DNA from: Isoetes taiwanensis
Taxonomy: Eukaryota; Streptophyta; Lycopodiopsida; Isoetales; Isoetaceae
DNA: 64,000 nt
Assembly (NCBI GenBank): GCA_021234155.1
Contig: JAJEKV010000005.1
Coordinates: 24,505,584-24,569,583 of the forward strand
Direction of reading: 5' to 3'
Part shown: piece after piece, positions 1 through 11,615 of the stretch
Numbering within the stretch: position 1 is the stretch's first letter
Layout: each line of letters starts with the position of its first letter
Notes under the pieces: model-generated
What the model saw: the letters and a program-made list of their open reading frames with translations, nothing else
Told to the model about the DNA's origin: nothing
Databases searched by the model: none
Made by a program: the position numbers and the translations under genes

Positions 1-215
1 CAAGCTGAGAGTCTCCAAAGATGATTACATCAGCGATGTTTAGATTTCTTGCTTCTTGAAGACCTGCAATCAATGCCTTATACTCTGCCATATTAGAAGT
101 GACATTTGGATAAATTCTTCCTACTTTAGCAAGCAACTTGTTGGAAGCATCCTTGAGAATAGCAGCAGAAGATGCCACATTGAGCCTTTTGGAAATACCA
201 CCATCAAACCATAAA
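1..215 (-). pseudogene. Archaeal-type RNase H domain (partial, element A)
   Basis: The minus strand encodes the start of a second, archaeal-type RNase H. It has a WFDGG motif (bases about 198-212), then alanine- and serine-rich sequence, EYKALIAGLQEA at about 60-95, and FGDSQL at the edge. These carry the first aspartate and the mid-domain glutamate and aspartate expected of the fold. This domain would remove RNA from RNA-DNA hybrids during reverse transcription. The rest lies outside the window. The call is by similarity to the complete copies at 31.7-32.06 kb. Confidence 0.75.
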
Positions 216-433
216 TAAGCAAAATTGCTTGATTTAGCTGAAGCTAATTCTTTTGGGATTTTTATGCTAGACTCTAACTTTCTTGCATTTAGTTCAAATT
301 CTCCACATGGATGTGATACTTGACATTTCTTCTTCAATGAAATTCATGCTTTCAAACTCTCCTAACTTATTGTACAATGTTACCTTTTTCTTGCCATTTG
401 AAATAGTGCATTCTCCTTTTTGACCACATGGGC

Positions 434-1057
434 CTAGCATCCTTTGTAGAAAGCCATTTTTCTGCCCAAAAGTAAGTCATATATATCTGATTTGTCCCCT
501 ATTCCTTCAAAAGCAACCACAACAAAGTTAGCTGCAACCATTATTCCTTCAACATCAATAGGCACGTTGCTAACTATTCCAACTGGATTGATTTTTGAGT
601 TAGAGAAGGATTTTAAGATCATTGGAGCCTTCTTGTCTATTTCTAGACCACATAGCCTCATGACATGGTGTGGCATTACATTCAAGGGTGATCCTCCATC
701 TAGCAGAACCTTGGTTAAAAATTTTCCTTCCATTTTGGCAACACAAGTGAAAGCTCCAGGATCATGATCATCCTGGGTGAGCATGTGCTCCTCAATGTGG
801 TTTGTTAGGGCAAACTCATCTTCTTTAGTGAGATTGAGCACCTTTTTTCTGCAAGAAGGGGCTATCTTGAGCAAGGTTAGTAAATCTACACAGATTTTCG
901 AATTCTTCAACAAATATTCAAAGTCCTCACACTCTTTTTCTTTCTTGACAAATTTCTGAGCAGGAGGAGGAGGCACAGCCACTGCTTGCTCAGCATCTCT
1001 ATGTTTCAAGATGTCAGCTTCCTCATGTGTTGATTCTCTCTCTTTGGCATTATTCAT
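434..1057 (-). pseudogene. Retropepsin-like protease region of element A
   Basis: A 207-codon frame on the minus strand. The N-terminal half is a charged linker with PPPPAQKFVKKEKE. The second half holds the aspartic protease active-site segment LLDGGSPLNVMP (about 685-720) and the flap and C-terminal strand DIYDLLLGRK. The active site is D-G-G rather than the usual D-S/T-G, and every Tat copy in this window shares this, so it is a family trait. It is separated from the gag frame upstream by a frameshift near 1,060-1,130, and from the aRH downstream by another break near 434. Its role would be to cleave the Gag-Pol polyprotein. Confidence 0.8.
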
Positions 1058-1113
1058 TCTTCGGTGTGTGGATGACCATTATCTCCTCTTGTTCCTCAAT
1101 TTCTGCACAAACC

Positions 1114-2194
1114 TTATAGATGCACTTGGCTCATTAATTTTAGATTTTTTCTGTCGGCAAAATATTCTTTGACCTTTGCACCTATCCTCATAATGTCCTC
1201 TGACCTTACAAAATTCACACAGGGGCATTCTTTACCAAAATGACCTCTTTTACCACACTTAGTGCACGGCCTATACCAGCAATAATCTGAAGAATGAGTG
1301 TCTCTAAAGCAATGTACACATGGAGGGTAAGTTTTCTTCTCAAATTTTGAGCTTTTCAGCTCTTGCAGTTGTTTGGTTACCTCAACCAGTGCCTCAGATA
1401 CTTTGGTAATCTCTGCTCTTACATCTGCTGCAGTAGCCTCATCATCTTCCATCTTAGCCTTTTTCTTTTCTTTTTGGATAGCATAGGCAGTGCAGTGTCT
1501 TTGCTCCCATATACTCCTGCTCATAATCTGGAAAAAAAGGATCACTTGGTGAGTGCATGTCATCTGGTAAGTAAGATATCATATCTGCAATTTCAGTAGC
1601 CTTGGTGAAAGCCTTGTGTATTGTATCAAATCCCTCTTGTTTTTGGATCTTCAAAAGCTTTCTGTGTATCCTCGGTCTGCTGCTTAATCCCCTGATAAAA
1701 GAAGCCACTAGATGCAAGGTATGGTTAGGAACATGATTGATTTGGCATTTGACAAGATAGTGATTGAATCTTTCAACATACTGGTGCACACTCTCACCAT
1801 GTTTGATGCGAAAAGTTTGCAACTCAAATATTAAATCTTGGGGGTCCAAGACTCTTCCAAACCTTGCTAAAAACTTTTTTACCAGTTCTTCCCAAGAATT
1901 GGTGCCTAAACTTACAACATACTCTAACCAAGCCCTGACTTCATCATTCTTGAAACATTTTTTAAACTCAGAGAACTTACAGCCCTTTTTGTGACCATCT
2001 TCAAAAGTCTTGAGGAAATTGTTGGCATTCATGCTTGGATCAAAAACAGGGACTGGAGTAGGCACATTTAGCTCAAAGTATTGATAAGGCATACCTGCAG
2101 TTGCTTGTATAGTGACAGTAGGTGTTGCAGTAGCTTCATGATTATCCTGTGCTTCAGTAGGCTCAGATGCCTCATTAGTTCTTCTGGGTGCCAT
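1114..2194 (-). pseudogene. gag: Gag (capsid plus zinc-knuckle nucleocapsid) of element A
   Basis: The start codon is taken at 2,194 (MAPRRTNEAS), just downstream of the primer site and matching the MAPK/MAPR start of other copies. The capsid-like core includes ELNVPTPVPVFDPSMNANNF, SWEELVKKFLARFG and HGESVHQYVERFNHYL, typical of a retrotransposon Gag domain. After a frameshift near 1,490 the nucleocapsid follows in the frame ending at 1,114, with CVHC, CTKCGKRGHFGKEC and a third partial knuckle (about 1,200-1,330). It would form the particle and bind genomic RNA. The intact ancestral frame probably continued directly into protease. Confidence 0.85.
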
Positions 2195-2215
2195 GAGTTC
2201 AGATTCCAGGAAGAT

Positions 2216-2233
2216 ATCTTGGTAGAACCTCCA
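2216..2233 (-). other. Primer-binding site, tRNA-Gln type (element A)
   Basis: Three bases inside the LTR end (CAACA, then TTT), the minus strand reads TGGAGGTTCTACCAAGAT. The sequence TGGAGGTTCTACCGAGAT is shared, with small changes, at the same place in every Tat copy here. Its complement ends TAGAACCTCCA, which fits the 3' acceptor end of plant tRNA-Gln as I recall it. The tRNA assignment is from memory. Confidence 0.7.
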
Positions 2234-2236
2234 AAA

Positions 2237-5200
2237 TGTTGAAGGTGTTCCTGGCAAAACCTTCAACCTCAGTGGTTTAGAACCTCCAGGTTGCTTGAGG
2301 CAACCACTCTGAGTGCAAAGATTCCAGAAAAAATGCACAAAAGTTCATAATGAGTATGTTTCCCTGAAGGCAAAAAAGTCTGCTTCACTAAATACCCTGC
2401 AGAGTATGATCTATCAAGCTATGGATATGGATATCTCTCCTCAAGATGCTTAACACTTGACACCAACAGACTGCAAAAACTCAGCGAGGTCTGAATAGGT
2501 TAGATAGGCCAAAATTAGATCACTGACCCAATCAATTTTTTGGTCAATATCCCTGGCAGAAAGCTAAAATTTGAAACTCGATATTGGCAAGGAATTTTTT
2601 TGAGCTACCAACTCTATTTTGCTCAGATTTGTCTGCACAACAGGGGCCAAGTTTTCTTTTTGACAAAAAGGAACCTATTCTTCTCTTTTGACAATTTTTT
2701 TGCCTAAGACTATAAGAAATGATTAATCTTGAAAGAAAATATTTTCTAATGAAGGATTGCACGCGTGTCTAGCATTGCCTTGTTCAACATATTTAGTTTG
2801 GCAAGATTGATGCTCAAACAATTGCTCTCCTATGCACCATGCCTGTTGTGCAATACCATTGGATCTAAAAATGTTGGCTTGAATTGGTATTGTAAATTTG
2901 CTTTGACAGGAATTTGGCTTTTATACTCTCTAATGAGTTGCTACATAGGCAGACCACACATATCTAACAGTCTGTACAGGCACAAGACGCCTATCCTCTA
3001 ACAATTGTTTGCTTTTGGGAAAGAGTTTCAATGCAACTCAAACAGATTGCCACAAAGGTCGGATTTTCAATTTAATCAAACACTCAAAAGATACAAAGTA
3101 ATATCCCAAGCTCGAGGTCTTGGGCACATGATCAAATAGGTACACATTCAACAAATCCAGAAAATTGAGTCAATGATCTAGATCATAGGTAAACATTGGA
3201 GGTCAGAATCAAGCTCAGTATCATCAAGCCGGTCCTTCTTCAAAGCCGAAAACTTCTTTGCCTCAAAGCCCTCGATCTTCTTACGTGCCAAAAAACCCCT
3301 TTTGTAAATGCTCTGTTCAGTTGGGATCTTGATCATTCCCCCTCAATCCTCTGTCTTTTAGCTCGCAATTATCATTCTTGGCATTAAACATGGTGATTCG
3401 GCCAATTTAGGTCATGATTTATTAGTTTGTTGGGCCGAATTAACTGGATCTTGGCGTTTTCCAGATTTAGGGTTCATATGGGTTCAGACGAAATATCCCA
3501 CATGCTTAAATGGATTTGGTGGCCAAGGTATATAACGAGAAGAAAATTCAATATTTCTGATTATTGCGTGCAATATCCACGTGGGATCCGGTACCTCCAC
3601 CGCCCCACATGCCCGGATGTTCCACGCGGCATGGGGAGATTGGCTGGAAAGAGAAGTTAGGCTTGGGGGTAGATAGGAAAATTTTTTGGACCCCCTAAAC
3701 CCTATGGCACGATTCCCTAGAAAGCACATATAATGCCCACAACAAAGCCTTTTTCAAAATTCTTTTTTTTCCTAGGGGAATCTTTTTTCATACCCTATAA
3801 GATTCTGGAATCTCTTCTCACAAAGGAGCTCTTTGGATTTTGGCAAAAAATGAGCTAAGGAGTGGATGAAGTGGGATTTGGAAATGATGACAAGGCTAGG
3901 TGGTATGATGTGGAAAATAGAAATGATGACGTGTTAGCCATCTTGAATTTGAAAATTCTTTCTAGTCAAAATTTTTGAATGATATGGAGATGATGTGTGT
4001 GAGTGATGAGGTGTCAATGGTGATGTGGCAACAATGATGCTAGTTTAACTTTGATATGAATTTTGATTTGAATGTGAGAGTTTGACATGAAATGGCTAGA
4101 GTGAAGGTGGGTGTGATGACTTGGCGTGTGAAGTGAGGTGTGAAGTGACTTGGCACATCAAGTGCTCATTTAGGAGCCAAAGATTTTATGGTGCAACTTT
4201 TAAGTACCACTTTGGGCACATTCGAAATTTGAGCACTTCCCTTAGGAATTTTTGTAAACTTTTTTCTTTGCTCAAGTTGCATGGGATGTTGACTTCATGA
4301 GCAGGATTATGCCCAAGTCAAGTCACTTTTGAACTAGTGGATGATGAAGCAAGTAGGTGTTCCATGAAAGTGTATTTTGACTAGAAAGAATCTTCAAGGT
4401 CAAGCTTGACTTTGGGAGGTGTATGAGCAAGGGGTCAAAGTTCAATGGTATCTTGGGATGGTGGAGTAAATGAGGAAGGAAATCAAAATGCCAAAGATGC
4501 CAAGATCACAAATAGCTACATACCATGGAATGTTCTTCAAGGGGTCTTCTTTCTCCTCTTCCCTTCACTTCCTTTGCTTGTTTGACCTTTTGTATCTCTT
4601 GAGTGACTTGAGTCAATTGTCCTTCCTTTGCTCTTCAAACTTTGATGTATCCTAGTGAAGCATTTCCCTATTGTCTTGCAAACCAAATCAAGCTGAGAGG
4701 ATTAGTGCAAACACGTGCTTGGCTCTTCCATGCTGCCATGGCATGGCAGCAGGTAGATAGGAAAATTTTTGCACCCCTAAGCCCTATGGCACGATTCCCT
4801 ATGAAGCAGCTATAATGCCCAAAATAGAACCTTTTTTCAAATTTCTTTTTTCCTATGGGAATCTTTTTTTGCATTCTAGAAGATTCTGGAATCTTTTCTT
4901 GCAATGGAGCACTTTTGAATTCAGCTAAAATGAAGCAAAGGAATGGGTGATGTGGCATATGGAAATGATGACAAGGCTAGGTGGGTATGACATGGCAGAT
5001 GGGGATGATGACGTGTCAGCCAACATGAGCTTGAAAATTCTTTCTAGTCAAAATTTTGGATGATCATTTTACAAGCCAATTTTTTAAGGAGCAACTTTTT
5101 AGCATCTCCTAGGGCACACTTGAGTTTTGAGCATTTCCCTTAGGAATTTTTGCAACTTTCTTTTAACTTTGGCCAAGTTGCATGAGATCTTGACTTTTGA

Positions 5201-5676
5201 GCAAGATTATGACCAAGTCAAGTGACATTTTGAACTTATGGATGATGGCAAGTTGTTGTAAGTGGTGCATAGCAAGTGAGTGTTTCATGGAGGTGTGTTT
5301 TGACTAGAAAGAACTTTCAAAGTCAAGTTTGACTTTGAGAGGTATTATGGGCAAGGAATCAAAGTTCAATGGTACTTTAGGATGGTGGAGTAAATGGAGA
5401 AGGGGATCAAAATGCCAAAGATGCCAAGATCACAAGTAGCTACATACCATGGAATGTTCTTCAAGGGGTCCTCTCTCTCTACTTTTCTTCATTCCCTTTG
5501 CTTGATTGACCTCTTGTATCTCTTGAGTAACTTGAGTCAATTGTCCTTCCCTTGTTCTTCAAATTCTTGATGTATGCTAGTGAAGCACTTCCCTATTGTC
5601 TTGCAAACCAGATCAAAATGAGAGGATTAGTGCAAAGATGTGCTTAGCTCTTCCATGCTGCCATAGCATGACAGCA
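2237..5676 (-). repeat. 5' LTR of element A, enlarged by an internal duplication
   Basis: On the minus strand the LTR begins TGCTGTCATGCTATGGCAGCA at 5,676 and ends CTTCAACA at 2,237. TG...CA ends and the adjacent primer site define it. It is about 3.44 kb, against about 2.37 kb for the related LTRs at 33.8 and 57.5 kb, because the outer part is duplicated (see the next entry). Its U5 end is clearly homologous to those LTRs, and its U3 is strongly diverged. Confidence 0.8.
3668..5676 (-). repeat. Tandem duplication of the LTR U3 start
   Basis: Two direct copies, about 3,668-4,751 and 4,752-5,676, share long blocks: GGTAGATAGGAAAATT, CCTATGGCACGATTCCCTA, GACTAGAAAGAA and TCTTGCAAACCA. Each ends in a palindromic TGCTGCCATGG...GCAGCA-type block (about 4,731-4,751 and 5,656-5,676), which is the LTR terminus in this family. 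The first copy has about 160 bp of extra GATGATGTG-rich sequence. The LTR therefore has two candidate outer ends. Confidence 0.75.
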
Positions 5677-6606
5677 TCACTCTCACCTTTTTCATTCACT
5701 CACATCCTCTCACTACCATATTCACCACTATTTCATCAACACTTACACTTTATACCCTCTTTCTTCCATAATTCTCACTTAGACACTTTGGGACAAAATT
5801 GAAGACCCCTTATGGCTGAGAGGACCAGCCATTTTCTTGTTTTGGCGAGATGTTGCCCCCAAAGGGCAACATACTAATTGATTGGTTCATTTGTTAAATT
5901 TAGGAAGGCTAAGTCAAAGGAGGACTTGGTAGTCAACATTGGTATGAAGATCAAAGGATATTTATCTTCAAGGTCAACTCCCATAAGGAATACTTCACTT
6001 GAGGTCAAAGCTAGTCAAAAAGGTGATGGGTTAAAGAAGATTGGAAGATGCTTTTTGAAGATTGGAAGTTAGAGTTTGGAAGATCCCATGGTATTTGGTT
6101 CCATCCCTTAACCATTTTTTGCCTACCCCCATACCATATTCTCACCTTCCTTTTTGAATTTTCCCTAGTCATTTTCCCTTACACTCATATTCTTCCTTGC
6201 TCACCTTTTGCAAATCATATTTTGCCTTGCCTAAGTCCTTTCTTAATACATTTTATTTCCCCCATGGGATGTCCTACCCATTTCATATCTCTTTGCCTTA
6301 TTTTCATTCCCCATACCACACCTTTGCAAATGCCCTTATCCTAATTCTTTTTTTGCAATCTCTTATACCTCCTTGCTTCATTTACCATTGTGCCCTAAGT
6401 ACCCATGCCACCCAAATATTCCCCATGGAATATTCCAGTTATGGTATCTACCTAGAATATTCCCCAAAAGATTAGGGTTACCATAGACCCAAATGATTAG
6501 AAGCTTCATAATTATTTTTGGGTACCTTTGGAACAATGGCCTAGCTTCTCAAAATTGATAAATACAGCATATTCTCAGTTTATACCCCAAAAAATACGGC
6601 CATCGT
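5677..6606 (+). mobile_element. Truncated plus-strand family C element: 3' UTR and 5' part of its 3' LTR
   Basis: Bases 5,677-5,850 match the 3' UTR before the LTR at 22,188, including CCATTTTCTTGTTTTGGCGAGA. The LTR begins at 5,851 with TGTTGCCC...GGGCAACA and runs to 6,606. There it breaks off in a segment matching about 22,945 of the intact copy and is replaced by the LTR end of element C1. No coding sequence remains. Short open frames here are chance frames in LTR sequence. Confidence 0.8.
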
Positions 6607-8375
6607 TGTTGACCCCCAACCTGGCTAGAGAGTCAAACACAAGAAGCCAACTTGAGTTTTTACTCAAGTTGGGGTTAGAACCTCCAGATCACTTAAGGTG
6701 ATCAGTCTACACAAGAATTTCTCAAGGGAAAAGCTCAGTTACCAAGTATTCATATCTTTCCCAATTCTAGAATATGGAGCCCTTACTCAAATCGATGTAG
6801 CTCTCATAGGTGGATTGATTTTTAAGGTCAAATGATTGTGACTTGTACAGAAAAGTTATAGGCAAGCAAGAGTGAAAACCTTGACTAAGTCTGAGTTTTA
6901 ATCTGCAAGATATTCGATCTCAAAGTTGGGTTAAATTTTGGTCAATATCAGTCAAAACTACAAACAGATCTCAGAGTTTTGTAACTTGAGTTGCAGATTG
7001 AATTTTGTAGAGATTCCAAAACTAAGGTGCAGTATAGGTCCCAAAGGTGAGGGGCATGCAATCAAATCATAATTTGGATCACTAAAACTATTTTTTTTGG
7101 CACTGTTTTGTGAATATCAGTCTAAAATTGTAATCAGACAGAATGCAAAAAATGGTAACTTGAGTTTGGAATGGATTTCTTTAGAAATTTTTGTGCACAC
7201 AGGTGCAAATATGATGAGAAAGGAAGTGCAGGTGGTCATATGCAAGAAAAAATGAAGGGATACTTCACTGTAAAAATGTTTGTGATGCAAAAATACTAAA
7301 GGATCATGACAGTCAACTTTTTAAACGCTTGGCAGGCAATTTTCATTGATATGAAGGTAATACAAGGTGAATAAGAGTCTTATGATCATAGATCAATCAT
7401 CAAGATAGCTTAGGAGGTCAATAAATAATATCAAATCAAGAATATCAGTCCAATTTTCTCAAATCGAACTGTGGAACACTCAGATACTTCATGAACGTCT
7501 TCAGATCATGCTCAGCATGTATCAATGTTGAGGTTTGATGCGTCTGGGCCTTCAGAGAGTTGTGTGTCGATCACCCCAGTTATATTTTCAAATTTTTATG
7601 AATCCAGAATCTTAGGCTTTGATTATGGGTTTGTTGGGTAGCTAAGAGGCGGGAAGAGAAGATTCGGGAGGAATTTAAGACAGAAACTGAGGCCTCTGGC
7701 CGATTCGAAGAATTTTTCTAAGTTTAGGGTTCATGGAGGGAATCTCGCGAGCATCTTTCGAGTATATTTTGAGATTCTGGCCTTTTAAAAAATCAATTTC
7801 CAATGGTTTAAATGGGAAAATCAACCTTTGGTTTTTTGGGATCTTCTAGGAATCTTTGAGGATGCCCTCCAAAAAGTTGGGAGCATATCTGGCCTTGCCA
7901 CGTGGCATAAGGCATCCTTATGGTATCTAGAATGATACCTAGGTTATTCACCTAGGGTTTTGACATTTCATAATAGAATTTATTTTTCAAAGGCAAAGGC
8001 CAAAAATGGGATGGGCATATGAAATAAAAATGAGTTTATGATAAGATGAGAGTGGAGTTGAGGAATCAAGGCAAAAATGAGAGAAGGCATAGGGGAATGT
8101 AGATGGGAATAATTTGGGGGCAAAAGATTCTAGTTTACCATGGGGTCTTCCAAACTCTAACTTCCAATCTTCAAAAGGTGTCTTCCAAACTTCTTACCCA
8201 AAATCTTATAAGCATCCTTTGACCTCAAATGGAGCATTCCTTATGAGAGTTGACCTTGAAGATAAATATCCCTTGACCTTCACACCAATGTTGACTACCA
8301 AGTTCTTCTTTGACTTAACCTTCCTAACTTCAACATATGAGCCAACAATTAGTATGTTGCCATTTGGGGGCAACA
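6607..8375 (-). repeat. 3' LTR of element C1 (family C, 1,769 bp)
   Basis: On the minus strand it starts TGTTGCCCCCAAATGGCAACA-like at 8,375 and ends GGGGGTCAACA at 6,607. It is the same length and largely the same sequence as the LTR at 18,010-19,778. The left flank is ATCGT. The right side continues into the 3' UTR of C1. U5 contains an 11-bp hairpin (6,651-6,676) and a primer-site-like GGAGGTTCTAA. Confidence 0.88.
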
Positions 8376-9253
8376 TCTCGCCAAAACAAGAAAATGGCTG
8401 GTCCCCTCAGCCATAAGGGGTCTTCAATTGTGTTCCAAAGTGTATAAGTGAGAATTATGGAAAAGAGAGGGTGTAAAGTGCAAGTGCTGATGAAATAGAG
8501 GTGACTATGGTGGTGAGGGGATATGAGTGAGTGAAAAAAGGTGAGAATGAGTGTGAACATAATAAGGTGGTAATGGAGATGGAGTGTATGAGATGAGATG
8601 AGTGTGTAAATGTTGAAATCTCGCCAAAACAAGAAAATGTGCGTGAAAAAGGTAAGAGTGAGTGTGAATATGGTAAGGTAATGATAAAAATGGAGTGTAA
8701 GAGAGTGAAGTGAATGTGCAAAAGTTGAGGTCTCGCCAAAACAAAAAATGTTTGCCTCCCTGATCCTTAAAAATGCAACTCTGCTATGATGGTGAAGCTG
8801 AATTGCAGAGTGCTTTTTTGTTGGGAATGAAAACAAGAAAAAGGGGTTTAAATGAATGGTAGGACCACTTATGGCATATGAATAAAGATGGAGAAAGAAT
8901 GCACCTGTCATGGAAACATACAAACAGGTTAATCTTGATCTTTGCAACTCTGCTATAATGGTGAAGCTGAATTTGCAGAGTGCACATTAAGGGAGATAAA
9001 ATGAGAGTACATGGCTAAATGGAGGGCAGGACCACAATGAGACAGATGAATGAAGATGGAAGAAGGGTGCTCCTGCAAATGACACTTGGCAATTAATAAA
9101 AATCCTCGTTCTGAAGCTGTTTGATAGCTCATCCTTCATACTGGCTAATCTGCAAATATAAACTCAATGAAGACATTAGTTCTAAATTTAAGACAAAGTG
9201 AAATCTAATCTAACCTATCTAATATTTGACTTTAATTCTAACTTGTCTAAGTT
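8376..9253 (-). other. 3' UTR of element C1 with internal repeats
   Basis: Non-coding sequence between INT and LTR. A 20-odd-base motif beginning CATTTTCTTGTTTTGGCGAG on the minus strand occurs three times (about 8,376, 8,617 and 8,730). The copy next to the LTR takes the place where a polypurine tract is expected. A second motif, GCAACTCTGCTATGATGGTG, occurs at about 8,770 and 8,942. Ser/Leu/His-rich open frames here are shadows of the repeats. Confidence 0.65.
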
Positions 9254-10490
9254 CTAGAGCATAAAAAGAGACAAGCATATATGCTGATCCCAGTACCTTT
9301 TCAGATGAATAGTGTTGATAGGATTTGGAAGTGGCATCCCTGAAGTTAGCTCCTTTAACCAATAAGAATTGGTGCCTGCAGGTTCCAACACCTCATAGGG
9401 GCCCTCCCAAAGATTTTCAAACTTACTAGCCGAGTCTTCCCTTGATTTATTCCATTTTAGAACTAACTCCCCAGTCTTGAAAGTCCCTTGTATTTTATGA
9501 GCAGCTTTGAAAGCCGCCAAATCTTTGGCTTTTTTTAACAAATTAGCATTCTCAGCTTCCATTCTATATTCCTCTAAATGTAGAAGGGTATCCAGTCTTT
9601 CCTGCAAAGCATACTCAAAAGGCAAACATAATTTATGGGCTAACCTCAGAGATGGAAGCTCAAGTTCTACTGGAAGTACAGCTTCAATGCCATATACTAG
9701 ATTAAAGGGTGTGTGAGTGGTTCTTTGCTTTAATGGTGACTCTATAAGCCCATAGAGCATCCACCGGTTTGACATGCCAATCTTTTTATTATCATCAGCT
9801 TTTTTTACGCAAAATGCTTTTCAAAACTTTATTAGTAGCTTCTGCTTGACCATTACCTTGGGGATAGTAGGAGGAGCTCTTGGTATGTTTGACCTTAAGA
9901 ATGGTCAATAAATTAGCAATAACTTCATTCACAAAAGGAGTACCTCTATCAGAATGCAATTGTAGAGGAATACCAAACCGTGCACAAATATACTCATGTA
10001 AGAACTTTGTTGTTGTAATGGCATTAGCCTGTCTTAAAGGAATTGCCTCTGCCCACTTGGTAAAATAATCTGTAGCCACAATAATGTGCTGATGTTGTCC
10101 TGCAGAAGGGGGGTTAATAGGGCCAATATAATCTAATCCCCATATTTGGAAAGGTCCTGGAGAAATGATGGGGTTTAGTGCAGCTGGGAGGAGAATCCTT
10201 TTGCCAAATATTTGACACTTGTGGCAAGATTTTATGGCAGTATAACAATCTTTGAATATTGTAGGCCAATAATAACATGACCTGAGAATTTTCTTGGCAG
10301 TAGTATCTCCAGCAAAATGGCCTCCACATACTCCTTCATGCATTTCTCTAATGATCAAAGCAGACTCCTCTTCATTGACACACCTCAGTAATAGTCCATC
10401 CCTGTTGACTTTACATAAAACATCATTAATCATTTTAAATTGCCTACACTTTTCTTTAAATCTCCTTTGCTGGCTCGAGGTCAGCCCTGA
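9254..10490 (-). pseudogene. Integrase of element C1
   Basis: Minus-strand integrase in two frames joined by a short break near 9,780-9,795. In order: HHCC zinc domain (GGHFAGDTTAKK ... SCHKCQIF), catalytic core with WGLDYIGP, LHSDRGTPF and NGQAEATNK carrying the D, D and E residues, and a C-terminal domain with FKTGELVLKWNKSRED and NTIHLKRYWDQH. It ends at a stop near 9,254. It would insert the cDNA into the genome. No chromodomain follows, as expected for Tat. The frameshift falls after the catalytic glutamate. Confidence 0.9.
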
Positions 10491-11615
10491 GGGCATTTCC
10501 TTGAATTGTAGAAAATTTTTTATAGGTAGCTGCCAATCCTGTTGGTCCTGTTCTTCATCATCTGCCTGCAGATAAGCTAAGGCATCCACTAACTCTTTTA
10601 TGGAAATATCAAAGGTTTGTAGCTTGCAAGCCCACCTTTGAATTTTTGGTTTAGAGGTAGCCTTACCAAATAACAGACCGGTTGGATTTTGCTTCATATA
10701 AACTTGAACAAAACTCTTCAATAGTAAGTGACCTTGTCTGTCAATGAGGAACATAAGAGCAGCAGCACTCTTCTCCATTCTGGTGTATTTTTCTTCAGTT
10801 GAACTCCACTATTTGCTGGCAAAAGCTATGGTGTGCTTGTCCTGCAGAATAGCTAGGCCTATGGCTTTTTTAGTGATGGTAATATAGACCTCAAATGGCT
10901 TGTTCAAATCAGGTTTTTTTAGAAGAGTAGCCTCACAAATGGACTTTATAAGCAACTCAAAAGGCTCTTGGCAATCTGATGACCATGTGACAGGGACATA
11001 CTTGCTCTCAGATTTGGAAATCCTGCCTATCCTTGTCAGCTTGGAAATAGGACTTATAATGTGAGCAAAATTAGGAATATACATCCTAAGAAAACTAGTC
11101 ATGCCAATAAAACTTTTGACCTGCTTCAGATTTTTGGGGGGTACCAGCTTTTTGAGGTCTTCAACTTTTTCTTGTGCCACTTGTATACCATTGTTGGATA
11201 CCTCATGCCCCAAAAGTTGCCCTTTGGATGCAAAAAAAATACATTTCTTTGGGTTAAGATTGACTCCAGACTCCCTGCACAAAGAGCATATTTTTGCAAG
11301 CAATTCCAAATGATTAGTAGGGTGAGATCCTAAGCAAAGGTCATCCAAATAAACTCTGAATTCTTGAGGAGACATAGGCCTAAAAATAACATCCATAGCT
11401 CTCTGGAAAGTAGCAGGTGCATTCATTAGTCCAAAAGGCATTCTCTTCATTGCATAAGTTCCCCAAGGGGTAATAAAAGAGGTCTTGGGTTGGTCTTCTT
11501 CCTTAATGCCAATTTGATTAAATCCTAAAAAACCATCTAGAAATGAGTACACCTCTTTCCCTGCTACAGCATATAAAATTTCTTCTAAAAAAGGCAAGGG
11601 ATAGTAGTCCTTGAT
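10491..11615 (-). pseudogene. RNase H and truncated reverse transcriptase of element C1
   Basis: The RT part contains FLGFNQIGIKEEDQPKTSF, MPFGLMNAPATFQRAM and the catalytic YLDDL (about 11,335-11,350). It then has the connection FIGMTSFLRMYIPNFAH and the Ty3-type RNase H up to about 10,500. RT is cut at 11,612-11,615, inside the segment before YPLPFLEEILYA, where the sequence jumps into an LTR through the shared bases TTGAT. The N-terminal fingers, aRH, protease and gag are missing, so the copy is defective. A stop near 10,800 separates RT from RNase H. Confidence 0.88.

Larger units (their letters stand above)
1..5676 (-). mobile_element. Tat-like Ty3/gypsy element A, 5' part (runs off the left edge)
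   Basis: Read on the minus strand, the order is 5' LTR (2,237-5,676), primer site, gag, zinc knuckles, protease, and an aRH domain that runs off the window at base 1. The element sits inside the 3' UTR of a plus-strand family C element: sequence right of 5,676 matches the UTR at about 22,025. Its other end, and so its target duplication, is outside the window. It is related to element A2 at the right edge: both have LTRs starting with a TGCTGCCA-type palindrome and ending CTTCAACA, followed by TTTTGGAGGTTCTAC. Coding parts are interrupted by at least two frameshifts. Confidence 0.85.

Noticed and set aside
8330-8990. Overlapping Ser/Leu/His-rich open frames of 67-205 codons (repeated at 27,920-28,485)
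   Set aside because: They lie in the 3' UTR repeats of family C, appear in several frames at once, and have no domain. Their similarity between copies is that of the DNA.
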